Shown here: piece by piece, positions 1 to 8,333 of the stretch
Layout of the letters: every line of letters starts with the position of its first letter
Numbering within the stretch: the first letter of the stretch is position 1
Translations under genes and position numbers: made by a program
Notes under the pieces: generated by a model
Databases searched by the model: none
The model's input: only the letters and a program-made list of their open reading frames with translations
What the model was told of the DNA's origin: nothing
NCBI GenBank assembly: GCA_002435835.1
Contig: DIVM01000269.1
Coordinates: 1 to 11,437, forward strand
From: Firmicutes bacterium UBA6132
GTDB taxonomy: Bacteria > Bacillota_A > Clostridia > Tissierellales > Sedimentibacteraceae
Direction of reading: 5' to 3'
DNA length: 11,437 nucleotides

Positions 1-453
1 GGATCACTCATGTCTCTTGGAATAGACAGAAATAAAACAGGTGATATTTTTGTGTATGAAGATTATGCTGATATAGTTGTACATAAGGATATAGTTGATT
101 ATATAATTTATAATTTAGAGAAAATAGGAAATAGCAAAATAGAATTTGAAGTACTTAAATCAGATGAAATAGCTTATAAAGAACAAAAACATGAAATTTT
201 AAATATTACATCATCATCCTTGCGCCTTGATAATATTTTAAAACATATTACAAATAAATCAAGGGACACTGCAACATCATTAATTAATTCTGGCCATGTT
301 AAAGTAAATTATGTTGTAGAGGAACGTGTGACATATTTAGTTAAAGAAAATGATATGCTATCTGTTCGAAAATTTGGAAGATTTAAAATATCAAAGCTTA
401 TGGGCTTAACTAAATCAGGAAAAAATAAAATTGAAATTAAACATTATGTTTAA
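1..453 (+). CDS. ylmH: YlmH-like S4-domain RNA-binding protein, 3' part
   Basis: The reading frame is open from base 1, so this is the C-terminal part of a gene that starts upstream; the ATG at position 10 is an internal Met. The first visible residues (GSLMSLGIDR, then GDIFV) match the conserved 'LG-IxRxKIGDI' stretch of the YlmH family. An S4 RNA-binding domain follows, roughly residues 71-120 counted from the Met at position 10, beginning LRLDNILKHI and containing the S4-typical INSGHVKVN. Full-length family members are about 260 residues, so a little over half is visible. In Bacillus subtilis the gene lies in the ylm/divIVA cluster, and YlmH has been linked to ribosome-associated quality control as a paralogue of RqcP that binds 50S-peptidyl-tRNA complexes. 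That role is family knowledge. lspA begins 19 bases after the stop, so co-transcription is likely. divIVA and ileS, which separate the two genes in Bacillus, are absent here. Confidence 0.9.
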   Translation, partial: GSLMSLGIDRNKTGDIFVYEDYADIVVHKDIVDYIIYNLEKIGNSKIEFEVLKSDEIAYKEQKHEILNITSSSLRLDNILKHITNKSRDTATSLINSGHVKVNYVVEERVTYLVKENDMLSVRKFGRFKISKLMGLTKSGKNKIEIKHYV

Positions 454-472
454 TATAGAGAGGTAACTTAGT

Positions 473-941
473 ATGAATATGATATTTGGAATAGTTTTTG
501 CATTTTCTATTTTTTTAGATCAGTTTACAAAATTAAAAGCAGTAGAAATATTAAAAGATGGTAGCTCTATTAAAATTTTGGGTGATTTTTTAAGATTCTC
601 CTATGTGGAAAACAGAGGTGCTGCTTTTGGCATGCTTCAAAACAAACAATGGTTTTTTATAATTATGACTATAATTATGATGGCTGTGTTAGTGTATATG
701 TTTTTTTATTATAAAAACATAACAAAACTTACTAAATTGTCATTTGTTTTAATTGCAGGAGGAGCTATAGGTAATTTAATTGATAGAATAAAACTTGGAT
801 ATGTTGTTGATTTTATAGATGTTAGGTTTGGAAAAATATATGACTTTCCAGTTTTTAATATAGCTGATAGTTGTGTAGTTGTTGGAACTATAATTCTTAT
901 ATTTTTAATATTATTTAACAAGTTCGAAAGAAGTGAAATTA

Positions 942-949
<8 letters not shown>
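473..949 (+). CDS. lspA: Lipoprotein signal peptidase II (prolipoprotein signal peptidase)
   Basis: LspA is the membrane aspartyl protease that removes the signal peptide from diacylglyceryl-modified prolipoproteins at the outer face of the cytoplasmic membrane. The 158-residue protein has the usual family length and about four hydrophobic membrane segments (roughly residues 3-18, 58-80, 88-106 and 134-150). All signature blocks are present: DQFTK (16-20), ENRGAAFG (46-53), GNLIDRI (100-106), VVDFIDV (111-117) and FNIADS (128-133). By family alignment the catalytic aspartates are Asp113 and Asp132. The ATG at 473 is preferred because AGAGAGG (457-463) sits 9 bases upstream; a second in-frame ATG at 479 is too far from that site. 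The stop overlaps the start of the rluD-like gene by 8 bases, suggesting translational coupling. Active-site residues are intact, so the enzyme should be functional. Confidence 0.97.
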
Positions 950-2536
<1,587 letters not shown>

Positions 2537-2584
2537 ATTATTTTTCAGATGACCTAATTCATTTCATTATACTTCATTTTATTT

Positions 2585-2598
2585 GTAACATATGTTAC
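2585..2598. promoter_or_regulatory. Perfect 14-bp palindrome, candidate operator of the cupin gene
   Basis: GTAACATATGTTAC is a perfect inverted repeat with no loop, in the 119-base spacer between pyrR and the cupin gene. It lies just upstream of, or against, the weak -35 region of the cupin promoter, with its centre about 30 bases upstream of the TATAAT box. That is a plausible place for a dimeric regulator. I do not recognise the binding protein. The 9-mer GTAACATAT recurs at 4106-4114 inside the promoter of the sigma gene. Confidence 0.45.
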
Positions 2599-2626
2599 TT
2601 TTATTTTAATATAGATATGTTATAAT
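2599..2626 (+). promoter_or_regulatory. Extended -10 promoter of the cupin gene
   Basis: A consensus TATAAT at 2621-2626 is preceded by TGT, giving an extended -10 (TGnTATAAT). The -35 is weak: TTTTAT at 2599-2604 with a 16-base spacer. Transcription would start near 2633, about 23 bases before the cupin ATG. The start codon has its own GGGAGAG Shine-Dalgarno at 2645-2651. The promoter suggests the cupin gene is expressed independently of pyrR. Confidence 0.65.
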
Positions 2627-2655
2627 GATAAAAAATAAAATATTGGGAGAGTCAT

Positions 2656-2973
2656 ATGATAGAAAAAGTTTATAAAATGACACAGGGAAATGAGAAAACT
2701 GTTGAAAGAATAATTACGGACGAGAATATTCATTATGCCCACATTATTTTAAACAAAAATGAAGGAACACCAGAACATTATACAAATGCCAACTTATATA
2801 TGACTGTTTTAAGAGGTAAGCTGTCAATTCAATTAGCTGAACAGGAAATTCATGAATATAATACCGGCGATATATTAAAAATTCCAAATAATACAAAAAT
2901 GACTGTAAAAAATTTGCATGAGGATGTTTTGGAGTTAATGGTTGTCAAAGCACCTGCTCCTCTTGTTGAATAA
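2656..2973 (+). CDS. Small single-domain cupin-fold protein, function unknown
   Basis: The 105-residue protein reads as one small beta-barrel cupin domain. A first cupin motif covers about residues 36-56 (EGTPEHYTNANLYMTVLRG, ending in the conserved L/V-x-G-x-L turn). A second covers about 70-87 (TGDILKIPNNTKMTVKN, with the usual G-D and I-P positions). The metal-binding pattern is incomplete. The first motif has only His41 where typical cupins have HxH plus Glu, and the second has Met82 where the ligand His usually sits. A metal-dependent enzyme is therefore doubtful, and sensing or ligand binding is equally possible. No signal peptide or membrane segment is seen. It has its own promoter with a palindromic candidate operator and a strong hairpin terminator, so it is probably a single-gene transcript. 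From memory, similar short cupins occur in Clostridia without assigned function. Confidence 0.85.
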   Translation: MIEKVYKMTQGNEKTVERIITDENIHYAHIILNKNEGTPEHYTNANLYMTVLRGKLSIQLAEQEIHEYNTGDILKIPNNTKMTVKNLHEDVLELMVVKAPAPLVE

Positions 2974-2982
2974 TTAAATAGT

Positions 2983-3017
2983 AAAAAATCACAGTGATTG
3001 TATCCCTGTGATTTTTT
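2983..3017. terminator. Bidirectional intrinsic terminator between cupin and sigma genes
   Basis: A perfect 12-bp stem pairs AAAAAATCACAG (2983-2994) with CTGTGATTTTTT (3006-3017). Inside it, GAT (2996-2998) can pair with ATC (3002-3004) past one T/C mismatch. The A and T tracts flank the stem symmetrically, so it can stop the cupin transcript (10 bases after its stop codon) and also the convergent sigma transcript about 120 bases beyond its stop. Its sequence is closely related to the hairpin at 4190-4233. Confidence 0.88.
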
Positions 3018-3134
3018 GTAAATTTTCGCCATTAAATATATTTTATAGTTAATATAAAAGTTAAAATACAAAGAATTATCCTTGATTAAATATAAAGAAT
3101 CAATTTATATTTTTTCTATATAGATTTTTATATA

Positions 3135-4043
3135 TTATATAACAAAATCTATTAAATATTTGCTATGGCTTGGGCGCCGAAGCTTCTGAAGTGCCTTTGA
3201 TTCGATTTGTCGTATGCGTTCACGGGTTAAATTAAAATAAATACCAACTTGCTCAAGAGTTTGTGGATGTCCTTGATTAAGACCAAAACGCAATTCAAGA
3301 ACTTTTCTCTCACGTTCATTCAATGTCTTTAGTTGTTTATTTATTTCCAGCTGCAAAGAAGAATCTATTGCATATTTCTCTGGAGAAACCGCTTCTTCAT
3401 CCTCAATGTAACCTCCAAGAAAAGATGTACCATCATCACCGATTGGCGTTTCAAGAGAAATAGGATGTGTTGCAATACTAAGTGCATTTTCAACTACTTC
3501 TTCGGTAATATCAAGTTTCTTAGCCAATTCTTTAACATGAAGAGAAAATCTATCTTCTTTTTCCATATTTTGAGCTGTCCTCATAATTTTACGAACTATT
3601 TCACCCTTATTTACTGGAATTCGAATTGTACGGTCTGTATCAGCAATTCCACGGGAAATTGCTTGTCGTATCCACCAAGAAGCATATGTGGAAAACCTAA
3701 ATCCCTTTTCATAATCAAAGTATTCTACCGCCTTTATAAGCCCTAAGTTTCCCTCTTGTATCAAGTCTAAAAAAGATAAAGAATGTGTATTAGTATATTT
3801 TTTTGCTATGCTAATTACAAGTCTAAGATTAGAACATATCATTTTATTTTTTGCTTCCTGATCCCCGTTTACAACTCTTTTTGACAAATCAATCTCTTGT
3901 TCTTTAGTTAAAAGTTTAGCTTTGCTTGCAGCAACTAAATAAGTCTTTACAGAATCAAATGCAGATAATGAATATTTTGATTCATTATTTTCTTGTATTG
4001 TATTAAAGTTTTCTGTTTCAATATCTGAACAACTATATCCCAT
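3135..4043 (-). CDS. Sigma-70 family sigma factor, SigA-like (group 2 type)
   Basis: This is a 302-residue primary-like sigma factor that would direct RNA polymerase to promoters. Region 1.2 is at about 30-60. Region 2 (about 66-145) contains [49 protein letters not shown] and RTIRIPV. Region 3 is at about 146-225, including a 3.2-like stretch around [15 protein letters not shown]. Region 4 (about 238-300) has the helix-turn-helix [24 protein letters not shown]. Region 1.1 is missing and the protein is shorter than housekeeping SigA. There is no dnaG neighbour, so I infer a group 2 paralogue. In region 2.4 the -10-contacting Gln is kept (Gln127) while the following Thr of RpoD is Ser130. The start is set by AAGGAG 7-8 bases before ATG 4043. 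A GTG at 4070 would place that Shine-Dalgarno inside the coding sequence and is rejected. It is monocistronic between two related terminators. Confidence 0.92.
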   Translation of the reverse strand: MGYSCSDIETENFNTIQENNESKYSLSAFDSVKTYLVAASKAKLLTKEQEIDLSKRVVNGDQEAKNKMICSNLRLVISIAKKYTNTHSLSFLDLIQEGNLGLIKAVEYFDYEKGFRFSTYASWWIRQAISRGIADTDRTIRIPVNKGEIVRKIMRTAQNMEKEDRFSLHVKELAKKLDITEEVVENALSIATHPISLETPIGDDGTSFLGGYIEDEEAVSPEKYAIDSSLQLEINKQLKTLNERERKVLELRFGLNQGHPQTLEQVGIYFNLTRERIRQIESKALQKLRRPSHSKYLIDFVI

Positions 4044-4102
4044 TTTCCATCTCCTTTTGTTATAAAACACGATTATGACAATTTATTTTTAATTATAACA
4101 AT

Positions 4103-4131
4103 ATTGTAACATATTATTTACAAAAATGCAA
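4103..4131 (-). promoter_or_regulatory. Promoter of the sigma gene
   Basis: Read on the minus strand, TTGCAT (4131-4126) is followed after 17 bases by TACAAT (4108-4103), preceded by TGT, so this is also an extended -10. Transcription would start near 4096, about 50 bases before the sigma ATG. Spacing and hexamers fit a SigA-type promoter; nothing indicates an alternative sigma. Confidence 0.65.
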
Positions 4132-4139
4132 ATTTCATA

Positions 4140-4169
4140 TTGACAACGATATTTAGTTGGGTGTAAAAT
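4140..4169 (+). promoter_or_regulatory. Unassigned + strand promoter pointing into a terminator
   Basis: A perfect TTGACA (4140-4145) is followed after 18 bases by TAAAAT (4164-4169). It faces the + strand, where no gene lies: the next gene, rqcH, is on the minus strand. A transcript would begin near 4176 and meet the hairpin ending at 4233 followed by TTTTTT, giving an RNA of about 60 bases. It could be a short RNA, or a chance match in AT-rich DNA. Confidence 0.35.
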
Positions 4170-4189
4170 ATATGATTCATTTAAAAATA

Positions 4190-4233
4190 AAAAAATCATA
4201 GGGATTAAATTATATTTATCCCTATGATTTTTT
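4190..4233. terminator. Bidirectional intrinsic terminator downstream of rqcH
   Basis: A perfect 16-bp stem pairs 4190-4205 (AAAAAATCATAGGGAT) with 4218-4233 (ATCCCTATGATTTTTT) around a 12-base AT-only loop. On the minus strand it lies 44 bases past the rqcH stop codon and is followed by a T-rich run, so it should end the rqcH transcript and shield the sigma promoter. On the + strand it also has a T tract and would stop any transcript from the TTGACA promoter at 4140. Confidence 0.9.
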
Positions 4234-4276
4234 GTTGATTAGATTTACATTTATATAACTTTTAATACAGTTATTT

Positions 4277-6034
4277 TTATTTTATTAAGTTTTTAATTCC
4301 TGAAATATCCGGTTCAACTAACATGGAATAATTAGTGTCATATATTACGAAACCTGGTTTAGCATTTGGTGGTTTTTTTAAATTGGATTTTTTAGTATAA
4401 TCTATTTCAACTAAACTTGAATTTTTACCTTTGCTGTAATATGCAGCAACCTTAGCAGCCTCAACATATTCTTCGTCCAATAACTCATCACCATTTGTTT
4501 TTATAATTACGTGTGAACCTGGTATGTTTTTAGTATGGAACCAATAATCTTCTTTTTTAGCTATTTTAAAAGAAATCATTTCATTTTGTAAATTGTTTTT
4601 GCCAACTATGATTTCATGGTTATTTGAAGAAATAAATGTAAGCAAATCTTTTTTTATTTCTTTTAATTTTTTAATTTTACTTTTTCTTTTCATGAAGCCT
4701 TCAGCAATTAACTCTTCATAAATTTCATTTAAATCATCAGTTGTTTCACATTCTTCTATAGAAAATAATATATTTTCCAAATAAGTTATTTCTGATAAAC
4801 CTGTTTCAATTAACTTTAATAATTCTTCTTCAGCATTTTTTAATTTGTTGTATCTCTTAAAATATTTTTGGCTGTTTGAATTTAAATTTAATCTTGGATC
4901 CAATGGTATTGTTATTTCATTTTGTTCAGGATCATAATAATTTGTAACTGTCAGTTTGTTGTTTTCTGGTGTTTTATATAAATTTGCAATTATTAATTCA
5001 CCATATATTTTATATTTATCTCTGTCTTCTGCATTTGAAAGTTCTTGTTTTTGTTTTTCAACTTTTTTTCTGTCCCTTTCTAATTTAGTGCCTAAACTTT
5101 TAATTAAACTAGCAACTTTTTGCGTTATTTTATGTTTGTTATCCAGTTCAACATAATAAGTGTCCAAAAGTTCTTTAGGGCTTTGGAAATTTTTAATTTC
5201 ATGAGATTTTAAATATTCAACATCCAAGCAGTAAAAACCAAAATTTGAACTATCTTTTTCTAAATAAATATTAAAAGAATATTCTTTATTTTTAATTTTA
5301 TTAAATATTAAATTTAAAGCGTTCCATAATTTTTCTATGTCTTCATCTTTTAGTTCCCCGATACATGTTCCTTCATTTATATTGCTTAAAAAACATATTT
5401 CGCGGCTTATGAAAGGACTTAAACCAGTGAATGTTTTATAAAAAAAATTAAATATGTAAACACCAGAATTTGTATTGCTAAATGAGTTGAAAAATTCTTC
5501 TCTATTTACTGTCAAAGGATTTATTTTAGCAGGAAGAGGTGGATAAATATATTTAAGCCCAGGATATACCTGTCTTAAGCTTGATATATTTTCAGCAACT
5601 CTTTTTATAGAATCAATTATTACTTTTGATTCTGAATTAAAAAATATAATGTTGCTGTGTTTACCCATTATTTCTATTATCATTGATTTAAAAACAACTG
5701 TTTCAAGTTCATCCCTGCATTCAAAAGTTATTTCAAGAATTCTATCAAAATCAATTTGTTTAATTTCTCTTATTCTTGAACCAGTAAGATGCTTTCTTAA
5801 AAGCATACAAAACATGGGAGGCTGTTCAGGATTTTTTCTTGTTAAATCTGATAAATGTATTCTTGCTGAGTTGCTTGCTACTGTAAGTAAAAGTTTATAA
5901 TTTTCACCATCATTTCTAATAGAAATTATTATTTCGTTTTTATCCGGCTGATAAATTTTATCAACTCGGCCGTTAATTAATTTATTATTTAAATCATCTT
6001 TAATGCTGTTTAAAAACAAACCATCTAATGACAT
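4277..6034 (-). CDS. rqcH: RqcH (NFACT-family ribosome quality control factor)
   Basis: RqcH binds 50S subunits obstructed by peptidyl-tRNA and recruits tRNA-Ala to add C-terminal alanine tails that mark the nascent chain for degradation. Older annotations call it fibronectin-binding protein. The 585 residues are close to the usual ~570. The NFACT-N domain starts at the first residue (MSLDGLFLNSI). An Asp97-Arg98 pair, in QIDFDRILEI, aligns with the DR motif needed for tRNA binding in B. subtilis. A lysine/glutamate-rich coiled-coil middle lies at about 300-410. The C-terminal NFACT-R domain carries DYWFHTKNIPGSHVII (about 496-511) and LKKPPNAKPGFVIY (about 552-565). No signal peptide is visible, which fits a cytosolic role rather than an adhesin. 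GGAGG (6043-6039) lies 4 bases before the ATG. It is transcribed alone, divergently from yicC, and ends at the hairpin at 4190-4233. Confidence 0.95.
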   Translation of the reverse strand: MSLDGLFLNSIKDDLNNKLINGRVDKIYQPDKNEIIISIRNDGENYKLLLTVASNSARIHLSDLTRKNPEQPPMFCMLLRKHLTGSRIREIKQIDFDRILEITFECRDELETVVFKSMIIEIMGKHSNIIFFNSESKVIIDSIKRVAENISSLRQVYPGLKYIYPPLPAKINPLTVNREEFFNSFSNTNSGVYIFNFFYKTFTGLSPFISREICFLSNINEGTCIGELKDEDIEKLWNALNLIFNKIKNKEYSFNIYLEKDSSNFGFYCLDVEYLKSHEIKNFQSPKELLDTYYVELDNKHKITQKVASLIKSLGTKLERDRKKVEKQKQELSNAEDRDKYKIYGELIIANLYKTPENNKLTVTNYYDPEQNEITIPLDPRLNLNSNSQKYFKRYNKLKNAEEELLKLIETGLSEITYLENILFSIEECETTDDLNEIYEELIAEGFMKRKSKIKKLKEIKKDLLTFISSNNHEIIVGKNNLQNEMISFKIAKKEDYWFHTKNIPGSHVIIKTNGDELLDEEYVEAAKVAAYYSKGKNSSLVEIDYTKKSNLKKPPNAKPGFVIYDTNYSMLVEPDISGIKNLIK

Positions 6035-6069
6035 ATTTCCTCCACTTATAATAATCGTATATGTATAGT

Positions 6070-6098
6070 ATTGTACAACAAAAAAACATTTATGTCAT
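6070..6098 (-). promoter_or_regulatory. Promoter of rqcH
   Basis: On the minus strand, ATGACA (6098-6093) is followed by a 17-base spacer and TACAAT (6075-6070); each hexamer differs from the SigA consensus at one position. Transcription would start about 30 bases before the rqcH ATG. It lies back to back with the yicC promoter, with 19 bases between the two -35 boxes. Confidence 0.7.
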
Positions 6099-6117
6099 GG
6101 GAAAAATAAATTTTTAG

Positions 6118-6145
6118 TTTACTAATTGAATTTTAATGATATAAT
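6118..6145 (+). promoter_or_regulatory. Promoter of the yicC-remA-gmk-rpoZ operon
   Basis: TTTACT (6118-6123), a 16-base spacer and a consensus TATAAT (6140-6145) preceded by TGA form an extended -10 promoter. Transcription would begin near 6152, leaving a 5' leader of about 73 bases before the yicC ATG. I see no riboswitch-like fold in that leader. Confidence 0.7.
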
Positions 6146-6224
6146 AAAAAGCAGTATGCAATTTTTATATGAAAATAATACATAAAAACATAAATGATAG
6201 ATAAATAATATATTGGAGAATAAT

Positions 6225-7112
6225 ATGGCAAATATAATTAGCATGACTGGATATGGAAAAGGTGAATATAATGATGGAAAAAGGATTATTACAGCTGAAA
6301 TAAAGACAATTAACAATAGATATTCTGACATAAACATCAGAACACCGAGACATTTGCGATTTTTTGAAGATAATATAAGAAAAATATTGAAAAAAAGTAT
6401 ACAAAGGGGTAGAATAGACGTATATCTAAATATTGATTACATAAGTGAATCCGATGTAACAGTAGTTCCAAATTTATTTTTAGCTAAGCAATACAAAAAT
6501 GCAATAGATGAAATTAAAAATGAACTTCAAATAAATTCAGATGTGTCCTTAGATACTATTATTAAATTTCAAGATGTACTTACTTCTAAGGAAGATGATC
6601 AAGACGAAGAAGAGTTAAGAATATGCGTTGAAAAAGCAGCTAATGCTGCAGTTGAAAATTTAATATTAATGAGAATAAAAGAAGGCAATGATCTTGAAGC
6701 TGATATAAGATCAAGCATGGGTAAAATTCTTGAATTAATAGATGAAGTAGTAATTAATTCTGAAACAATTGTTTCGGATTATAAATTAAAACTTGAAACA
6801 AGAATTAAAGAACTTTTAGGCAATAAATATGAATTGGACGAAAATCGTCTATATAATGAAATTGTCTTTTATTCGGACAAATCAGATATTAATGAAGAAA
6901 TAGTTAGATTTAAATCTCATATGAATTCTTTAGATATTTCATTAAATGATGGAGGTTCAATAGGAAGAAAATTAGATTTCATCATTCAAGAAGCAAATAG
7001 AGAAATTAATACTATTGGATCTAAAATTGGTAATTTAAATATTACTCAAATTGTAATTGAAGTTAAAAATTTACTTGAAAAAATAAGAGAACAGATACAA
7101 AATATAGAATAG
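6225..7112 (+). CDS. yicC: YicC/YloC-family endoribonuclease
   Basis: This 295-residue protein belongs to the YicC family (YloC in B. subtilis), whose members have been shown to be endoribonucleases. It starts with the family signature SMTGYGKGEY (about residues 6-15), followed by TINNRYSDINIRTPR of the YicC N-terminal domain. It ends with the DUF1732 domain, including GRKLDFIIQEANREINTIGSKIGNLNIT and the terminal EKIREQIQNIE. Relatives usually read GSKAND after the REINTIGSK core, whereas here it is GSKIGN, a small local divergence. ATG 6225 is chosen because GGAG (6215-6218) is 6 bases upstream; an in-frame TTG at 6213 overlaps that site. remA follows after 9 bases, its Shine-Dalgarno overlapping the yicC stop. 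The order yicC-remA-gmk-rpoZ is conserved across Firmicutes. Confidence 0.93.
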   Translation: MANIISMTGYGKGEYNDGKRIITAEIKTINNRYSDINIRTPRHLRFFEDNIRKILKKSIQRGRIDVYLNIDYISESDVTVVPNLFLAKQYKNAIDEIKNELQINSDVSLDTIIKFQDVLTSKEDDQDEEELRICVEKAANAAVENLILMRIKEGNDLEADIRSSMGKILELIDEVVINSETIVSDYKLKLETRIKELLGNKYELDENRLYNEIVFYSDKSDINEEIVRFKSHMNSLDISLNDGGSIGRKLDFIIQEANREINTIGSKIGNLNITQIVIEVKNLLEKIREQIQNIE

Positions 7113-7121
7113 GAGAATTAA

Positions 7122-7397
7122 ATGGCTGGAAATACTACTAATAATAATAATACTATAAATATTGGATTTGGCAATATTGCTTTGTCAAATAGAATTATAG
7201 CTATTGTTAGCCCAGAGTCTGCACCAATTAAACGTGTTATACAAGAAACACGAGAAAAGGGCAAACTAATAGATGCAACATATGGCAGAAAAACACGAGC
7301 TGTTATTATAACAGATTGCGAATATGTAATTTTATCTGCTATACAGCCTGATACAATGGCACAAAGGTTTGAACACAATAATCATAATATTAAATAA
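7122..7397 (+). CDS. remA: RemA-like DNA-binding regulator (DUF370)
   Basis: RemA is a small DNA-binding protein that activates biofilm matrix and osmoprotection genes in B. subtilis; relatives form ring-shaped oligomers. The 91-residue sequence aligns over its whole core: [20 protein letters not shown] (12-31), SAPIKRVIQ (33-41), [17 protein letters not shown] (49-65) and ILSAIQPDT (70-78). The DNA-contacting arginine of B. subtilis (Arg18) corresponds to Arg24 here, and the Arg50-Arg51 pair to Arg56-Lys57, so one is conservatively changed. The start is marked by AGGAGA (7111-7116). Instead of the usual short N-terminus, about 6 extra residues form an Asn/Thr tract (NTTNNNNT). In non-biofilm Clostridia the regulon is unknown. 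The gene sits between yicC and gmk, as in most Firmicutes, and is probably co-transcribed with both. Confidence 0.93.
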   Translation: MAGNTTNNNNTINIGFGNIALSNRIIAIVSPESAPIKRVIQETREKGKLIDATYGRKTRAVIITDCEYVILSAIQPDTMAQRFEHNNHNIK

Positions 7398-7414
7398 AAT
7401 TAATGAGGTTAAAG

Positions 7415-8020
7415 ATGGACAAAGGATTATTAGTTGTAATTTCAGGTCCTTCAGGTGCAGGTAAAGGTACTATTTGTAAAAAACTTCTTAATGATATGGA
7501 TGACATTAAAGTTTCTATATCAGCAACTACCCGTAAGCCAAGGATAGGAGAAGTTGAAGGAGAAAGTTATTATTTTTTAGAAAAAGAACAGTTCTTAGAA
7601 AAAATCGAAAATGAAGAATTTTTAGAATATGCTCAAGTTTATGGAAATTATTATGGAACTTTAAAAAAAGAAGTATTAAAAGAAATAGAAAATGGTAAGA
7701 ATATAATATTAGAAATTGATATTCAAGGAGCATTAGAAGTTAAGAAGAACTATCCAAGCGGAGTATTCATTTTTATACTTCCACCTTCAATTAATGAATT
7801 AAAATCAAGAATCGAAGGAAGAGGCACTGATTCTAAAGAAACAATACTTAAAAGAATGGACTGCGTTTATGATGAATTAGGATATGCATTTCAATATGAT
7901 TATGTTGTTTTAAATGATGATATTAATTCAGCAGTTGAAAAGGTATATAATATAATAAATGCAGAAAAATTAAGAAGCATAAGAAATCAAGCTTTGATTA
8001 ACAAAATTAAGGAGGTATAA
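7415..8020 (+). CDS. gmk: Guanylate kinase
   Basis: Gmk phosphorylates GMP to GDP with ATP, a necessary step in GTP and dGTP supply in the cytosol. The 201-residue length is typical. The P-loop SGPSGAGKGT spans residues 10-19. The GMP-binding region has SATTRKPRIGEVEGESYYF (36-54, with Ser36, Arg40, Arg43 and Tyr52), EYAQVYGNYYGT (71-82) and LEIDIQGA (99-106). A lid and Arg-rich region follows at about 133-148 (KSRIEGRGTD). ATG 7415 is preferred over the in-frame ATG at 7403 because GAGG (7405-7408) lies 6 bases upstream of 7415 and overlaps the earlier ATG. In Firmicutes Gmk is known to be inhibited by (p)ppGpp; this is family knowledge. The remA stop is 17 bases upstream and the rpoZ start is 1 base downstream. 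Confidence 0.97.
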   Translation: MDKGLLVVISGPSGAGKGTICKKLLNDMDDIKVSISATTRKPRIGEVEGESYYFLEKEQFLEKIENEEFLEYAQVYGNYYGTLKKEVLKEIENGKNIILEIDIQGALEVKKNYPSGVFIFILPPSINELKSRIEGRGTDSKETILKRMDCVYDELGYAFQYDYVVLNDDINSAVEKVYNIINAEKLRSIRNQALINKIKEV

Positions 8021-8021
8021 T

Positions 8022-8279
8022 ATGAAGAAAATAGCTATTGATGAATTGTTAGACATGGTGGATAGTAGATATTCCCTTGTAACAATAATATCGAAAAGGG
8101 CAAGACAAATAATAGATGGCCAAGATATTTTAATAAGAACACCTACAAGAAAACCGGTGGCAATTGCAATAGAAGAATTTTATGGCAAAACTTTTGAAGA
8201 AGTTCACGATATAGAGTTAACAGATACATCTTTACCAGATACAGATATTAAAGAAAATGCAAATAATTCAGAAATATAG
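8022..8279 (+). CDS. rpoZ: DNA-directed RNA polymerase omega subunit
   Basis: The omega subunit helps assemble and stabilise RNA polymerase by binding the beta' subunit. The 85-residue protein shows the family core: DELLDMVDSRYSLVTIISKRARQI (7-30), then RTPTRKPVAIAIEEF (39-53), where omegas usually have a K-P-V-x-x-A-x-E-E pattern. The C-terminal tail (about 60-85) is acidic and poorly conserved, as is usual. A full AAGGAGG (8009-8015) inside the end of gmk lies 6 bases before the ATG, and only one base separates the gmk stop from this start, so coupled translation is likely. A hairpin follows 55 bases downstream. In Bacillus coaBC comes next; here it is absent. Confidence 0.95.
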   Translation: MKKIAIDELLDMVDSRYSLVTIISKRARQIIDGQDILIRTPTRKPVAIAIEEFYGKTFEEVHDIELTDTSLPDTDIKENANNSEI

Positions 8280-8333
8280 TAATTAGTTTATAATATTATA
8301 CAAAGTATTTACATTAAAATATATGTAATTATG

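Noticed and set aside
3333..3746. Plus-strand open frame of 137 codons inside the sigma gene
   Set aside because: It lies wholly antisense to conserved sigma regions 2-4, and its translation is Cys/Phe-rich with no recognisable motif.
4068..4070. GTG start for the sigma gene giving 311 residues
   Set aside because: It would put the AAGGAG Shine-Dalgarno inside the coding region; ATG 4043 has ideal spacing from it.
4044..4276. Possible riboswitch or T-box in the spacer between the sigma gene and rqcH
   Set aside because: The spacer is explained by the sigma promoter, a + strand promoter-like site and one terminator hairpin; there are no conserved riboswitch core sequences.
6122..6404. Two minus-strand frames overlapping the yicC start and its promoter
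   Set aside because: They run across the yicC promoter and signature region; hydrophobic Ile/Phe runs are expected from reverse-reading AT-rich DNA.
7118..7378. Minus-strand 86-codon frame opposite remA
   Set aside because: It is exactly antisense to the conserved RemA core, with no ribosome binding site.
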